Shown piece by piece: positions 1-15,000 of a stretch of 64,000 nt of DNA (the first letter of the stretch is position 1; each line of letters opens with the position of its first letter). The position numbers were made by a program, and so were the translations under genes. The stretch lies in NCBI RefSeq assembly GCF_019399895.1, contig NC_091876.1:4192381-4256380 (forward strand), read 5' to 3'. The notes under the pieces were generated by a model. The model was given only the letters and a program-made list of their open reading frames with translations, had not been told where the DNA came from and made no database searches. The DNA comes from Cardiocondyla obscurior (lineage: Eukaryota > Arthropoda > Insecta > Hymenoptera > Formicidae).

Positions 1-3000
1 TTGATCAGGAAAACTTGGCAGCAATGGTTAAAAGATCGTTGGTTTCTTCGTTGAAAGAGCGGTGCGATAAAAATAGATCGATCCGGGTTGTCTGGCAATA
101 GCCGGACTTTATCGCGAGAAGGAGTAGAAGTGCTCTTCGAGAGCATTCGAATAAACGCGAAAAATCCTCGTTTGCAAGCTCATCGAATGGTCATAAATAA
201 TTTAAGTAACTTGAATTATAAACCGCGAACTGATTCGCGAGATAGAAGTTGATATCGGGCGATACTCTATTTAATAAAAATGTAACGCGTTACGAAGCAA
301 CGCTGTCGAACGTAATTAATGTTTTAAGTAATCCGAACAAAAAGAGAAGGAGAGAGATAAGTCGAATACAAGGTGGGCGATATCAAAGGTAACTGATTTA
401 ACTGCAGATTGTAAATTACAAGCCTTAGGCAGACATTGGTCTTTGATGCCGTTCTCGATTTCCTATTACATCTACTCCTATTACGCGTGCGGTCTCGTTT
501 GTTTACTCAATGGATGTGCAACATCCAGGTCCATAATTACGAGTGAGATAAAGGGAATCACATAAAGCAATGGAAATGATTTTAATACATCACACGGATG
601 TAATAATAGTTAAAATTTAATATTGAAAATCAATCAATTTATTCCAACAATGACAAATAAGCCTATTTCATTTGAAATATAAATATTTGCCTCTCTACTC
701 ATAAGTTGCGAAGGTATTAGCTATTCCAGTCGCGTGATATTGAATCAATTCTGTAGAAAAAGCATCGCGATCACTTGATACCAGACGTCAGTGATAATAA
801 TGACGGGACCTAGATTCGATTATGCGCCCGGCATAAGCGGCCCTTCCTTCGTTCAATCCCTTCGAGCAAATAAACGAGCGAACCTCCCGTTTAGGAGGCA
901 TTCTATGTCCTCGCCCGCAGCCGTCGCGATTCCGTGAACGAGTCCTCTCGAAAATATTTTGACCGACCGTTTCATCCGATCTAATCAACGGAAATGTTCT
1001 CGACCATGCCATTTTCGGCATCGAACAGACGGAGGTGAGGATCTTACCTTCTCCGCTCTACCGTGTCCAAGTATCCGCGGCGGGATAATATATTTCACGT
1101 GCCTGACGATGGGTCTCAACTAGATTTCGTCGCGAAGCGTTCCGGTTATCACTTTGATCCCGCGACGACGCGCGCACGATTTTCCTCCGTACGCCCTCGG
1201 ACGTATCACAAGACACAGTATCAATCACACGTGTTTGCACGATCACTCGGGGGAGACATGTGAATCGCTGCAGAGTCGACGAATGTTCTCAGTACACGGT
1301 TCTGTCCTTTCGGATATTTCGAGAAAAACCGAGCGGACGAGCAGAAGTCGCGGCGCAATCGGTATTCGCAAATCACTAGAGGTATCGTCCGGAGATGCGT
1401 GTCTTTTATAGTCGCGAGCGTAGATAAGACGGGACGCGGATTGATACACAGCACGCGATTACTTTCCTGCCTCGGGCAAGGCGCGCAAGGCAGATTCACG
1501 TTTACGTGCACGTTGTACGTGTAAAACGAGACATTCATATTTACGATATTTTAATTTTGCGGCTTAGTAGCTCGAGGTTAAGTGTTTTTCGAAAACGGAA
1601 AACGTGTATCGCAACATTCGATGGAACGTTAGGCGGAAATTGTCTCAGCTAGGAAAACGTCACGTCAACTTTTTTAATAAGGTGCGAGGCAATAGTTTTT
1701 GTCAAATTTATCAAAAATTTATTATTAATTAACGTTATTTATTTTTATTTAAAATACACAAATTTAAAGTATACAAATTTTTTAATTGACTTATTGTCGT
1801 TCAAGAAAAATATATTCCTTGTCGCGTCACAAATCCGATCTAATTTGTATGATTTCTAAAGCAATTACAGCTAATTTTCATCAACTTAAGTACGACTAGG
1901 AATGTATTTGGATGTCAGTCTAGAAATCTGTAACGGTATCATAATTTTCAGTCATTAATCACTTCGTTTCGCAAATATGCGCAACGCGGTGCAACATTAT
2001 CTACAATATCTCGCAATGATTTATTGCAACAGTTTAGGCAAGTGTGGAAAATTTATTTGCTCTTTGGAAACGTTATGTACAGTACAGCGGAGTAATTAAA
2101 TCAATGTAAATTATGCCAATTGCACTTTGCGGATGCCGAACGATATCTTTATAAGACCGGCTTACAACAATCTCGTCATTAAATCCAAAGTGGAAAATTT
2201 CCTGGAGTGTTAGAATTAATAATTCAACGACACATGGGGAAATTTATGTCGAAACTGACAGCGATGCGGTTTTCATTAATTAAATTCATTTCTTTCCTCT
2301 TACGATCTTGTAATAATTTTATAATTCATTTACTAATTAGACATTACCGGGAGCAATTAAATTTTTTAAAGATGAGCTTGAAGTCAAATCGATCAATTTT
2401 TTAGATTAAGTCAAAATTTTTTAAAAAGGTCAAACGGCCACGTTAATTAAATAGGTTTCTCTTAACATTACATTAATTTAATCACGTTCGTCGCGAAAGA
2501 CATGGACTGTTTGCGAACGTTCTTTTTCTTTGCGTTGTGTAAATTACAGGAAGTACGAGAATTCCACGAGAAAATGTCGTAAAAGAATTCTAGAGAGGAA
2601 AGCAACACGACGCATTAAAGGAGAACGCTCGTCTAATTCAATACGATATTGCCGTCGCAATTATCGCCTCGGACACATTTATTTAGTATTTATAATTTAA
2701 TATTATCTAAAATTTTAGCATTCATCATAAGGCGAACACGTTAATTAAGTTTTATAAACGACCGGTCTAAATAAAAATAATTTAGCTGTTACTTTAGCTT
2801 TCTCAATCAATTATTCGGAGCGACAGAAGAGAGAAAGAGTGAGAGAGTTCTAAATGTCTGAAATAGAATTCGATGGATCCGGAATATCACTGCCATTGCT
2901 TTATTTCCCACGTGATCCCTGTAAGGACAGATACGGATACTATCTCTTGTTATATAACGTAATCTAAATTTTTTATCTCAACTCTTTTTTTTTTTCTAAA

Positions 3001-6000
3001 TGAAGAACTGACGGCGCTGTTATATACGCACTAGAGATAACACCGCGTCGGTCATTGGCAATAGTAATGATTCATCAATAACGTTACGTCGTTTAGTGCA
3101 ATGAAACTTGTCTCTTTCGGACACCGAAAATTGTTGGAAGTAGATAAGCCGCTCTGTGGCTATCGACGTAATGTCCGCTTATTTGGTTGAGATAAGTTTG
3201 AACGCGAATTTCTCGTAAAACGTCCGACGGTCTCGCGATTTCGAAGAAGACTAAACTCGTCGCGTGACGTAACGTTGCCCGGCCGCCTCGAAACGACGGC
3301 ACAGCACGAAGAACTTGGAAATAATTAACCGACTCGTGTTTAATCCGCGGATCGCGGCGTGGGTTCGGGAAAAGCGCAGTCTGGATTGTTAAATATAAAT
3401 CGCCGCGAGATTTCGCGGGTGGATTCCGCGGGCGGAATAGAGCCAAGGGGCGCACCGTCGGGTTTCGATTTTCGCTTAGAACGATTCAAGCCGCGACGAT
3501 CGCGATAAGATAAACGCCGTCGAAATGCGCCTGAAGGAGGATTTTCGGAGAGATGGACGTCGCGCTTGTCGGGCAAAACGACGGCAGATCGATTATTCCT
3601 GCGGTATACTGCATGTGACGTAGACAGAGCGACCGCAGCAGCAGCAGCTGCAGCTGTACAAGGTGCACGCGATCAAGGAGGATCTTGTACGCCTGAATCG
3701 ACGAAGCGATCTCCCTTCCGTTTCTCCCTCAGCTTTGAGCTCGCAATGCGGACATTATCACTTTAGAATCATCGCGAATCTTTTCACCCTTGTTGTAAAA
3801 TTTACCTTCAAAACGACCGCTCTCGAGGGCGCTGTTAACGTCATAACGCGAGGTCATTTCGTTCTTTTTTCACAAAATCTGTATGTCACTTGTTGCTCGC
3901 GAACGGATTGATCCGTCGAGGATATGTCGCGAGGTAATATTGCCCTGGCGTTACGTGGGCTGTCTAATCTCATTTTTTTTTTTTTTTTTTCTCCAAGTAA
4001 TAAAATTTTAATCGGAGATGTCAACGATTCGTCAAAATACAATCGGGCGCGTTATGTTTCACAAGCCTGTAACGATCGGCCGCCGAAATTTTCGTATTAT
4101 TACGCGAGGAGGCGGGGTTTCATTTTCGAAGCTGAGTCGAGAGTAATTTGTCAGTGACAGACCGCTGCTGCTGTCATCCGCAACACGCGACACGTCACCC
4201 GACGGTGTCAGTCGTGCGTGAAGACGGCCTCCCCCCGGAAGCCAATGACACCGAATTAAAATTTGCTAAGCAATCAGTCAGGTGACCCGCCGATAATCTA
4301 GACGCCGTGAACGATGCCGACAAATAATGATAACGATAAGCGCGGGGATTTCCTAATTAATATTATTTACGTGTCTGCGCCAGATCGATTTAATAATATA
4401 CGATTTGTTTTCGGAAGTGGAGGAGAGTAAAATTGCAACGCAAGTACGATCTACTAATTATTTTGCAAATTATACAACGCAACAGCGGCGATGTATCGCG
4501 AAATATAAATAAAATATATGCCGCAATATCGCGGAATATATAAAGATTTAGAAAATTAATCCGATTAAAAAAAATTAAATTCTACCTCGTCATCTTGCTC
4601 TTTCGTCGATTAGATCAAATCGCCGGACGCTTTGTTTTATTCCGATTGGTGATTATAGCTGTCAAGCGGATAGAGTAACGTGGACACATCGAGGTTTCCA
4701 AGCAGCAGAGAATTTCGAATTACAAAGGGGACATTCGCGAACGGGGAACTGGAAACGGAGTCTTCTCGGTTCGCGGTTACCACAATAGTCGGAATATGAT
4801 CTGCTGCCGCAATTGCGTCTTTACTAATGGCTATGAACGCAGCAAAGAGACCTCTGAACCAGTCCCGGGATATCATGGACACAAGATCGTGCCCGAGTAC
4901 GCTTTAGCCGCGCTTTGGGCGATATGTGAAAACTGCCTCGTTGTCAATTTCGAGACGAACGCTTTGCCGAATCGCATTAAATTAAACGCGACGTGAAGTT
5001 GAATTAAATTAACGAAGAACGCACCGAAAGCGCGCCGAATTATTCGTATGACGAGCAGTCGACGGCCGTCAAGAATTAATACAGACGGCGAACGCGAGTG
5101 CCATGTCAAATCGTGTTCGTATAGATCTGCTGTCGACGGTGATTATAGGGAAATAATTATACCGCAATTTTTCAAATCCTAGATTCAAACAAGTCTACGG
5201 TCTGGTGGTCGTTCTTTCTTCTCGCTCAATGTAACTTCCGATTGTATCGGTTATTTAATTACTTCCTGTTTCATGAAACAAGCACCGAACTTCCAAATAA
5301 TCATATGATATTTCTTTAGAATTGATTATAGAATCGATGCGCCTTCGAATTTATTTGAGTAAATGCTTATCGAAGGCTCTTACGCATTGAGTGACTGATA
5401 CTTGAGATTGAAAATGACGAAACAGATAATGTTAATTTGATTAAGTAAAATCTAAAAATAAATGAAATCGTCGAGAAACGTGGCTTACAATTTTTGCCTC
5501 GGATTACTGGATCTTTTTTAGCTAATTAAATAAAATACGAACAATTGATCTAATCAATCGATTATTGCGTATTCATTTATGCAGATTCATAATTCGTTAA
5601 AATTAACATTTGATTAATATTCTTCTAATAACGTGCTAAATCGAATAGCGCTGGGACGTGTCGGGCGAGAGTAGCGTTTGGGGTGGGAGGGGGGTTGCTG
5701 GTGTAACGTGCGAGCGGTGTCCATTCCCCCTTTCATTCCTTCCTCGGCGAACAATTAGCAAGCAAAGAGCAAGGTCGGCGAATGCGACGCGCACGGTGTT
5801 TGCGTCAACACTTCGGAATGCTACGGCCGGCCGAATTCAAGCGCGTGGTCAACTGTAAATAATACGCGTTGAACAATAGTTTCAATGGAAGGTGAATATT
5901 AGTTGCAAACTGATTTACGCGATGGATTCTCTGTACACGTACGACCCCCGTCACCCGAACACCTCTCTTCCTATTATTATATTACAAACAGTAGATATTA

Positions 6001-6008
6001 TATTATCA
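1..6008. other. Gene-free stretch
   Basis: Alternating AT-rich and moderately GC-rich blocks with a T18 run at 3,973-3,990. The longest frames are about 60-120 codons and lack domains or splice context. A minus-strand frame at 4,637-4,882 (81 codons) has a fairly protein-like composition but no recognised family. Confidence 0.6.
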
Positions 6009-6108
6009 GCATATCTATAATTTATATTTTTTTATTTATTTGTTACAGATCATCGTAGCTGTATCGCCAACTCCCTCTGCTGCGCGTCGACCGGTAAGTC
6101 GCATGTTT
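6009..6108 (+). repeat. Splice-flanked mini-exon-like element, copy 1
   Basis: AGCATATCTATAATT, a T-rich tract and GTTACAG precede a 45-nt exon-like core (6,049-6,093), followed by GTAAGTCGCATG. The upstream 40 bases match copy 3 closely (AGCAT-TCTATAATT...TTGTTACAG), and the downstream 12 match copies 2 and 4. The core is open in one frame (15 codons). It could be a spliced exon of an unannotated plus-strand transcript or a fragment of a mobile element. Confidence 0.5.
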
Positions 6109-6599
6109 TTTTGTATTTTTTTTACATTGGTTTTGGAAAAAATGTATTATATGCGGAAAATTAAGAGCGAAAATACGAAAAGCAAACAAGATAATTATAA
6201 TTCACGGAATAATAAACATTTAAATGACGTCTGCTCTTGCGGCAGAAAATTAACCAAACGAGGGAAGAAATTAGTATCGCGAAAATGCGGCGACAATTAG
6301 ATATTTAAATCTTTTTAAAATAGGACGAAATAAAACTTAAAAAAAATTCCCCTGCATCAGGAATGGTGCACGTATCGTCCATATTGCCACTCCGGCGATC
6401 TCGTAATTATTTTCCCGTCTCTACGTCGATCGTTGCTTGTTCATTCGTACGAAAAAAGGAACGAGTCTGTCGAAGGCAGGCTCATTCTGCGCGAATCGGA
6501 CCGCTGCTCGAGAAGAAAGCGGATGCTGAAATGGAAGGTGCATCGAAACGCGGGAATTTACGGTTTTAATATCTTCTCTTCACATTTTTCCCCTTTCTC

Positions 6600-6651
6600 C
6601 CTTTCTCTCTCTCTCTCTCTTTCTTTCTCAAAGAAAAAAAAAAAAAAAAGG
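6600..6651. repeat. (CT)n followed by poly-A
   Basis: CT-rich run then about 17 As. A similar (TC)n run lies at 14,856-14,873. Confidence 0.9.
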
Positions 6652-9063
6652 GCGAATAACGCGACGACGACGCTAGACGATTTTTATCTCGTTAAACTCA
6701 TTTCACGGCCGACTCGCGTCCAATGCGAAAGTAGGAGGAAAGAAAAAACAGATAGGAGAAATTCCTTCAACATTCGGAATTACGAACGTGCGTTCGTACA
6801 TAACGTACGCACCGCCGATGCATTCCGTCCGGGAATAATCCGCCCTTCCCTACGCTTGATTTGCTATTGTATGCACAGCCGAACGCTGTTACGCCGCGAA
6901 ACAAGCTCACTTTAACATTCCATACAACTATTACGCGAGATTGTACCCGGTACTGTACATTTTAGCGCGTGTTCCGACGCAGAATCGACGCACGCGTCGA
7001 CGACGTGTTGAATGAATCCTTGGAGCTTACCGCGTCAATTGTAATGCAATCACGATATTTAATTGTAACGTAACGTAAACGACAAGTGAATACTATTATT
7101 ATCAGCTTTGTATAAAATACGCGAGCAATCAGAGATAAAGATTTTATTAACGGCGTTAATAATTTAAACTCAAACGAATAAAATAAATAAATTTATCTTA
7201 CTAATTGGCAATTTACTGCATTTGTTTCTTCTCTTGATAACGCGTCTCAAACGTTTAGCAAGAATATCTCGCCGTAACGTTGCGTCAATTTTATTGCCGC
7301 TTAAGGATTAAACCGTCCACGTTTCTGCGATCAGTCACAAATCTCGCCCAGACGTACCCGCGATGTTTTTAGCAAAGCCGGTGAATAAACATACCGCGAT
7401 TGCCGGAGCCAAGTAGCCGGAGCCGAAATCAAACACAGAACGGTAATGAAGGATACGCTGACGGTACACGTAGCGTTTCGCAATCACCCGCGGATTACAA
7501 TGTCGTCGGTTGTAATCGCGGGAATACTCTCGAGCCGTTTCGCACTTAAACGGACAAGCTAATGCTAAATGACGATTTGCGAAATCGTCATTGCAGATCG
7601 TCGACGCGGGCTCGCGACGGAACGAAATACCAGCGCGGAACGACGCGAGACGCACGCTTTCCGGGAAAGTCCGAGGTTGGTTAAGTCAGCACGCATAAAG
7701 TGCTCGGTGGTATCTTTTTACCGCGGAAAAACCTCCGTGAATAAGCCCGTTACTTGAAAATTTCAATTTGGCCGCTATCAAATGGATGTTTATTCCCTTC
7801 TTTGCACGCATGAATACGAATAAAACTCATTACCGCTTAATCTCTTCGGAATACACGACGCGATTGCAAGGGCGGAGGGAGAGGAAGAGACTAACGGGGA
7901 AGGGAAGAGGATAATATCTCTCCGAATCACAGAAGGAAATCCATTGCAACGTGTAAGTGACAGTTATTTATAACCGCGCGTGCGACGCGGCCGTTTTTTT
8001 CAAGGGCTGTATTTTTACCGCAGCCTTATAAGCGCGCAGATATTTATACCGTAGATACATATCCGGGCGCGATCATAAATTTTTCGCGAATACAATTACG
8101 GCGTGAATACAGGCTCCCGATGTAGGTACACGCGTTGGAGAAACGAATACGATTTCTAGGCGATCTTCTAATTTTTTCCACGCTCGAACTTTTGTGGAAG
8201 ATTGTTTTTTTTTATGTGATCGTTATATTTTCTTGCTAGACGTTAGACCGAAATTAATCAAGGTATTGTTTACCTGAGGCAATAGATGATAAATTAGAGC
8301 AGAGTTTGATGGCTTAATTGGTATATCTCATTGACGAGCGAGCGAATGCTTGTAAAGAAACGAACGAACGAAAGTTCTTTGCAAATTTTAACTAATTTTA
8401 TATAGATATGTTATCGCTAAACATGCTATAAAGTATCAATATTTTAGTTAATAATGTCAATTATCATTACTTTCAGAGATAACGTCACAATTATTAAAGT
8501 AAAAGGTTTTTAATGGTAGACAAAGCAATTTTTTTTTTAACTTTTGCATGGTCATTAAAAATATCGCTAAAGTAATCAATGTCTTGGAATATCTTAAAAC
8601 AATATTATTAAAATTTTGATATTATAACACGATGCTATGTTATTTTATATCGATACATAGCAACGAAATAGTATCTTTTTCTCGGAGCTTTCCCTTAACG
8701 ACGCAATGCTACGTTCAGGAAGGTTCAATTAATTTTAATACGCATTTCTAACGATACCATATATCATATGACTTGAAAAAACATTTTTTTAAAACTCCAA
8801 GTCGCTGCGTTCTTATTATTTAAATTTAAAAGAATCTTAGAGCAATGATGTTATCGTAATTAAAATCGCGTTGTCGATAGCAGCTTAATTAACAAATCAT
8901 CATACATCGTGCAATTAACGGACTTTTGATCTGTTTGAGCGAATAAATTTTTTCGATTTTCTTTTTTTTTTCTTTTCACCTTGCAAATTCCTCCACAAGA
9001 AATTGCAATCTTCGCCATGCAGGCGTCGACGTTGGTTCATAAAGAGAGTATCTACACAGATAT

Positions 9064-9077
9064 ACGCGCGCGCGCGC
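9064..9077. repeat. (CG)7 dinucleotide run
   Basis: Alternating CG run directly after a TATA stretch. Such alternating purine-pyrimidine runs can adopt Z-DNA. No gene is nearby. Confidence 0.9.
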
Positions 9078-12000
9078 ATTTTAATAAAATGAGGTGTCAG
9101 GATGTAAGCTGCAACAAAAAGGCTATCAGCCCTGCAGAAATAGATTCCGGGAGCAATCCGGAAATGCGCCGATAAAAGAATGGAAGAAATTTTTCGCTCC
9201 TTCCTTCGGGCGCACAAGCGCGATCCATAGTAAATTCGTTTAAATTCTCGCCGGCCGAGTAATGTGGAAGAAAATTAAGGAAATGAAAACGGATGATGCG
9301 AAAACGTAAACACACCCTGTCAGCCGACGAGGAAAAATTTTGCACGGTGAAAAATATATATACGTATATATAAATATATCTGTCGGGTTTTTTTTTTTTT
9401 TTTTTTCTTTTTTTTTTTTTCTCTGCGGTAGTTTCTAAAGCGGCGGGAAGATCCTCGCACGGTTTTTCCCCGTCATGGCGAAACGCTGAAAGGATTGCGC
9501 GGTAAAACGTACGGGATTGCTGCTTCACGGGAGAGTCATACGTAATGTGCCTCGCGTTATCTTATTAGAAAATATACGCCCGTCGGTTAGAAAACAGCGT
9601 GGCCCGTGTCGCGTGGGACGTGGTCTATTTGAATAATTAACTCGGGCGAGTGTGCGTAACGCAAAATATTGTGGCGCTTGCATTTACGCGAGCACCGCAA
9701 TTACCTCGATTAATCATACATGTATGGTATAACGAACTTGCCGAGTTCATTATACGGCCTATCGGCGGATCTCCGATTAACAATGCAAATTGTTACCTCG
9801 ACTCGCCAGCCGTTGATCGAATGATCAGGCGCGCGATATCGCGACAAAGCGGCCGCGAATCTCGTCGGGTCTCGCCGATAGTTTTGATGGAACAGTGACG
9901 GACGAAAATAGCGTGCGGTAAAATAGAACTATCCATTCGCCTTAACGAGAAGTTACGTATCTACGAGGTCAATAGCTCGACCCCTCGTAACGAACGCGAC
10001 AATGAGATCGTTAGGCGCCTCCCTTCGGTTTCGACACGCGATACTAGGCGTTCGCTTAAACGGCAGCGCACTTTGATTTAGCCAGACGCCTGCCGGCACG
10101 CAATTGGGACCGTGACGCCTCAATGTTTTACGCCGCGGCATTTAATTCCTTCGATCGAATCAGCGAAAATGAAGCGCTTCCCAGTAGACGGTTGCGTCAT
10201 CCGCCGAGAAAAGCACTTGAAACGAAATTGAAGCCCGAAGCCACCGTTCTTCTCCGTCCGATTTATCTACTGTATTGCGCGTCAAAGGAAGCGAAAAATT
10301 ACGCGATTTATTTTCTTGCGGGAAAACTCGGATTCGCGTGTCATTCCTCGCTGGTGAAATCCAAGAGAAGTTGGTAAATCGCGATACATTTAATTCCACG
10401 TGCTCTTTGTTTTTAGTGAAATTGGATAACAGATTCGGCAATTCGTTATCGAACGGATTTTGTAACGAGTACCGGCAGTAGCGTGCGGAATAAAAAGGAA
10501 TATGATTCCATTTCACTCGAGAAAATAAATCACGCGTAACTTTCGATCATCATGCAGTCGTAATTCATCATTTATTTTGTCATCGAGCCAGTATATTGTT
10601 TCGGCTATCAATAAAAAAAAAAAATCGATAAAGAATGGTGCAGCTTTATCAGTGCTCTATCGGTGTTACGCGAGAACTCGGGACATCCGACACTACGTCA
10701 CAATCTCATTCAGAGAAGGACACGGTCAGATATACAATCGCATGAAACCCAAAATATTTTCTTTGGATCACCGTTAAAGCTTTATCGCGCCTATATGGAA
10801 CGGCGCCCCAATAACGAAGCGACGCCGACCCGCTCTCGCGATCCCTATCCGTTTCACCGCTAATTATTCTGCCGCGGTTGCTCCGAACGGGAGCTTAATC
10901 GAGCGCGGTGGAAAACACAGAATCAGGGCCAGAGATACGGAAAACCGCTGACGCACGTGAGCTTTCCACGTGGTTGCGTTTAAACCGGTCCGGAGAGAAA
11001 GAGAGGCGAGCTCATTTGCTTTCCCGGGAGGGCGTCCTGCCGCTTTCTCTCGTCCAAGTGCTTTTCTCCCAACTGAAAAACGTGCGCGCAAAAAAAAAAG
11101 GAAAAAAAAAAGAAAAAAAAACAGGGAGGAAAAAGGAAGGAGTCACGCCGGTGCGTTCGCACGTTCGTTTACTGACGCCGTCGTCTCGGTGCTAGGTCGG
11201 TTTTGCGCTCGACCGCATAGTCATGGTCGGTGTACCTCGGCCAAGTATAGCTTCTTTTCTTCTTCCTTACACGCGTCGCCGACACACGTGTCTCTCGACG
11301 TCCTTATCTTCCCACCGCGTGCGATAATTCTTAATCAAGCGTCTCTCACACGTCGCGTAATCTCAAGAGCAATAACGAAGAATGAATTTTTTTGCGCGAG
11401 CGATTTTTTGCACTTCCGTCTAGTCGATCGGCGTTAATTGCGACTCTTGGTCTCGTCGGACGCGGCCGTTCTTCGTCATCTACGGTGCGTTCCGTAGCGT
11501 GTCAATTATTATATACATTGCAAGTTTATTAATTAACTGTTTGAACCGAAACATTAAGCGGCGAACGCGCCGTCTGTTGTTTCCGGAAGTGAAGATAAGA
11601 CGCCACGGGCAGAAACCGCTAAGTCGTGGAATTCTCAGCGTGGTCTTGCGGTTGTTTTGATTAACCGGCGAACCAATCGGAAGAAAGTTTAAATACGAAT
11701 TCTCGCGGCCGCGGAAAAAGAGATCGGGAATGCCCTCGCCCCTTTGTTCCTCCGCCGCGTTAATCTCGACACAGATTTACACGCGAACGCCGGCTGCGTT
11801 TCTCTTGACGCGCCGACATCGAAACGCAATCGCTGCAATTGATCGCGTCGATAATTACATCAGACGGACAATTGAGATTGATTCAGTCTGAAGGGCGAGA
11901 GAATGGCCTTCTAAGAAAAGAACGGAACCGGGTCTATAAAGATAGCGCGGTCCCGCTTTGTAGAGATTATTCAATATTCTCGCGCGATGATGGAGCGGCC

Positions 12001-15000
12001 GCTAAAAGCGCGCTTAAATGCCCGGCGCTCTCGCGCACGCATTAATTTTCGTTAAGGCAACGCTCGCTCACTCGATCTCTCGTTTTTCATGACCATTACG
12101 GCGAACACCGTGCCGCTTATCACTCGGTAACGCGACACCGTTTTAATTGCGCTACGCCGCGATACCGCTGTATTTACTCGAGACAGTATTTGCCTGATGC
12201 GCAATTATGGAACATTATCTCTCCCATGTAGCGCGTAACGCAATTTGAAATCTGTTGGACGGCGGGGGTTTCCATATTTCTTTCACAGGCGGAAGCCACG
12301 GCGCCTCGCGTTTGATCGCGATCATCGCGAGAGTCGACGAACCCGCGACATATCTTTCGAGATGCGGTTACGATTTTACACCGGAATATTTTCTCGCGTT
12401 TGCGTGCCTGTTGCCGTCACGCTCTCGTTGTCGATCTGCACATCTTGCATACTAATTTTCAATCCCAACCGCGTAGGATCGTTCCGCGATACATATGCGA
12501 ACGATAATGCCGCGAATTAAACATCCAGATTGCAGCGTTTCGTGCATATCGCACGTCGCGGTACAGCGAAACGGAAAGAAAAACGCCCGTGCATCTCGTC
12601 GAAAAAGTCACGGATGTTTTCGCGTGTCCGAAGCGCGAGAAATAAATTGAATTGCTCGTTGGGGTTGGGGGCTGCTGGGGCGGTACGCAAACTGATCTCC
12701 TAAGTGCAACAGGAAACGTTGATTAATGGGAGGAACTGCGCGAACGTAATCCCCCGCTTGTGCCCCGGAATTTGCATGAATGACAATACAACTCCGCGGT
12801 TGACAATATGCGGGCGCGGCGGGGTTTAAATCTTGAGAGCAATCGGAAGCGAGCGGGGATTTCCGTTCGTTCAACAATTCGGGCCTGGAGTGGCCGGGTT
12901 CGGCAGATTCGTAAGACGATCGACCGTGACGAAGGGTATCGGCTTGGCGAGTCCTCTCCCCGAGCTTACACAATGTACGTGTATAGCTTATAGAACGTGC
13001 TGTTTCGGCTACGTGCGCCAACACGGGACGGCATCCGCTAACGTGCACCGGGTCACGTAAAGCGAACGGCGATTTAATGGCGTACGTAATGAATAAAATT
13101 TTACATTTCCGTACGCGGAGAGGGCATGAATTAATTTATAAGGCGCAAAAATTGCGTTTACTCACCATTGTGACAAAACTCTGCTTGGCGCCACGTGACA
13201 CAAAATTCGGGCTTGACGAATTAAAACGTCGTTCGTTTTTTTTTCCCCTCCGTGGAATTCAATCACGTGTTCCGGTGAATCAATTTGCGATATGCAAATT
13301 TGTTTAATTATTTTTGTATCAATATCCACGTGGTTCACGAGCGTGTAACGAACACTGTGGTTAACACTTGAACTCTTTGGCTTGTGGCTCCTTGCTAAAA
13401 TAAAAGGTAGGATCTAAAATCTGAAAGAATAAGAACGAGATTAGATTACGTCGTACGTTTTCTCCCATAATATTCGCGAGCGAGGAAAGAGTTCGAGTCC
13501 CTGAATAATCAATTACCCCCAATGATCGCCCGACAGCAGTCTGACCGAGAAACGCGCGCGATACGCTGACAAATTATTGTTACATCGTCTATACGTTAAA
13601 CTAGATCAAGTTGTTTTTGAACGATCAAGCGATTTGCCGTTCGCTCGTCTAGACGAATCACTATAAACGTCTTATTTCTTTACGATACCGCCGACTACGA
13701 AGAATTGCCTTCAAGTATTTAATTCTGCATGCCACAGTTCCATATTCGACTGTTATATTTTTATGAAAATTTCAGAGCACATATTTCGAGTATTAAATCT
13801 ATTTTGGTTCGTAAAACTTTCAAAGTACCGGATACGCGCGACCGTATTTATTGTATATTACGACCACCACTGTTTCGAAACGGCTTTCACTACGTATTCA
13901 CAATTACGTTCCACGCAGCATGGTAATTCGGTACATGCATACCGTACGAAATCGAAAAATATTCTCTCCATTCTACATATATATCCCGAAACTTTCTATG
14001 ACCTCTCTGCCGTGGAGTTCGTAGCTCTCGCGATTGCGTACGTTACGACGGAGCGCTAGTTTTCGTTTCATTTTACTACGCTAAATTTTCGAGCAAGAAA
14101 GAAACGGGCAAACAATAGCACCGATGTTGTTGTTTTACTTACCGTAATAAGAAAGTAAAAAAATAATCTTTCTAAATCTCAGTAAAATGCGAAAAAGGAA
14201 ATCGAATCACAAGCGTGATCGCATCTAAGTACATTCCGTGTCAAATCTGGCGGTCGTCTCTCGGCTTCGAGTCGTGCGAATTAAATTATTTTACTAAGCA
14301 TTTATAAACGTATTCGTATGTTTATCATTTTGTTATTGGTGTTCCCGATAAACCTCTTCTGTTTTATCACCCGGCCACTCGTCCATCGAATCTGAAACGT
14401 AGAAAAGATCAGGTTTAGCGGACATTTATATTATAATATAATATCTAGGTACAAGGATATTTTTTAATAATTTATCTTTTCTCTCCTTTGATACTGTTAT
14501 ATAAAATAATATTGTTTGCAAAAATTAATCTTTAAATTTTATTTTTTTATGTATTTGTGCATCGCGAAGCATTAGACCCTAAAAAATTATATACGCCAAT
14601 ATCCCAATCGATCGTTCATTTCTTAACGTCACCGAATGGTTGCTCTTCTCTCTTCTCGTTCGCTTTAATTAATTACTATTTCTGGCGCCCAATCGACCCT
14701 TCAAAATGATGTAGTGTTTACGGGAGATATTCGCCCCGTTGAATAGAAAAGACGGCAACGACTGGCGTGCGCGCCAATTTATTTTGACTCTCTTAATTAT
14801 CCCTAATTTCTAAAACCGCTAGAAGCGACTTGATCTACTTAAGAGTCTACGGCAAGTCTCTCTCTCTCTCTCTTATTTCATGATTAATTTATGTAGTTTC
14901 TTACGGTACTTAGAGCCCCGGCGCGAGCGATCAATAGGCAACGAGAGACGATGCAGTGGCAAATACTCGCAACACCGTGCTTTACATACCTTTCGGTTCT

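Noticed and set aside
13470..13515. GAGTTCGAGTCCCTG resembling a tRNA T-loop region
   Set aside because: No cloverleaf or A box upstream at the right distance.
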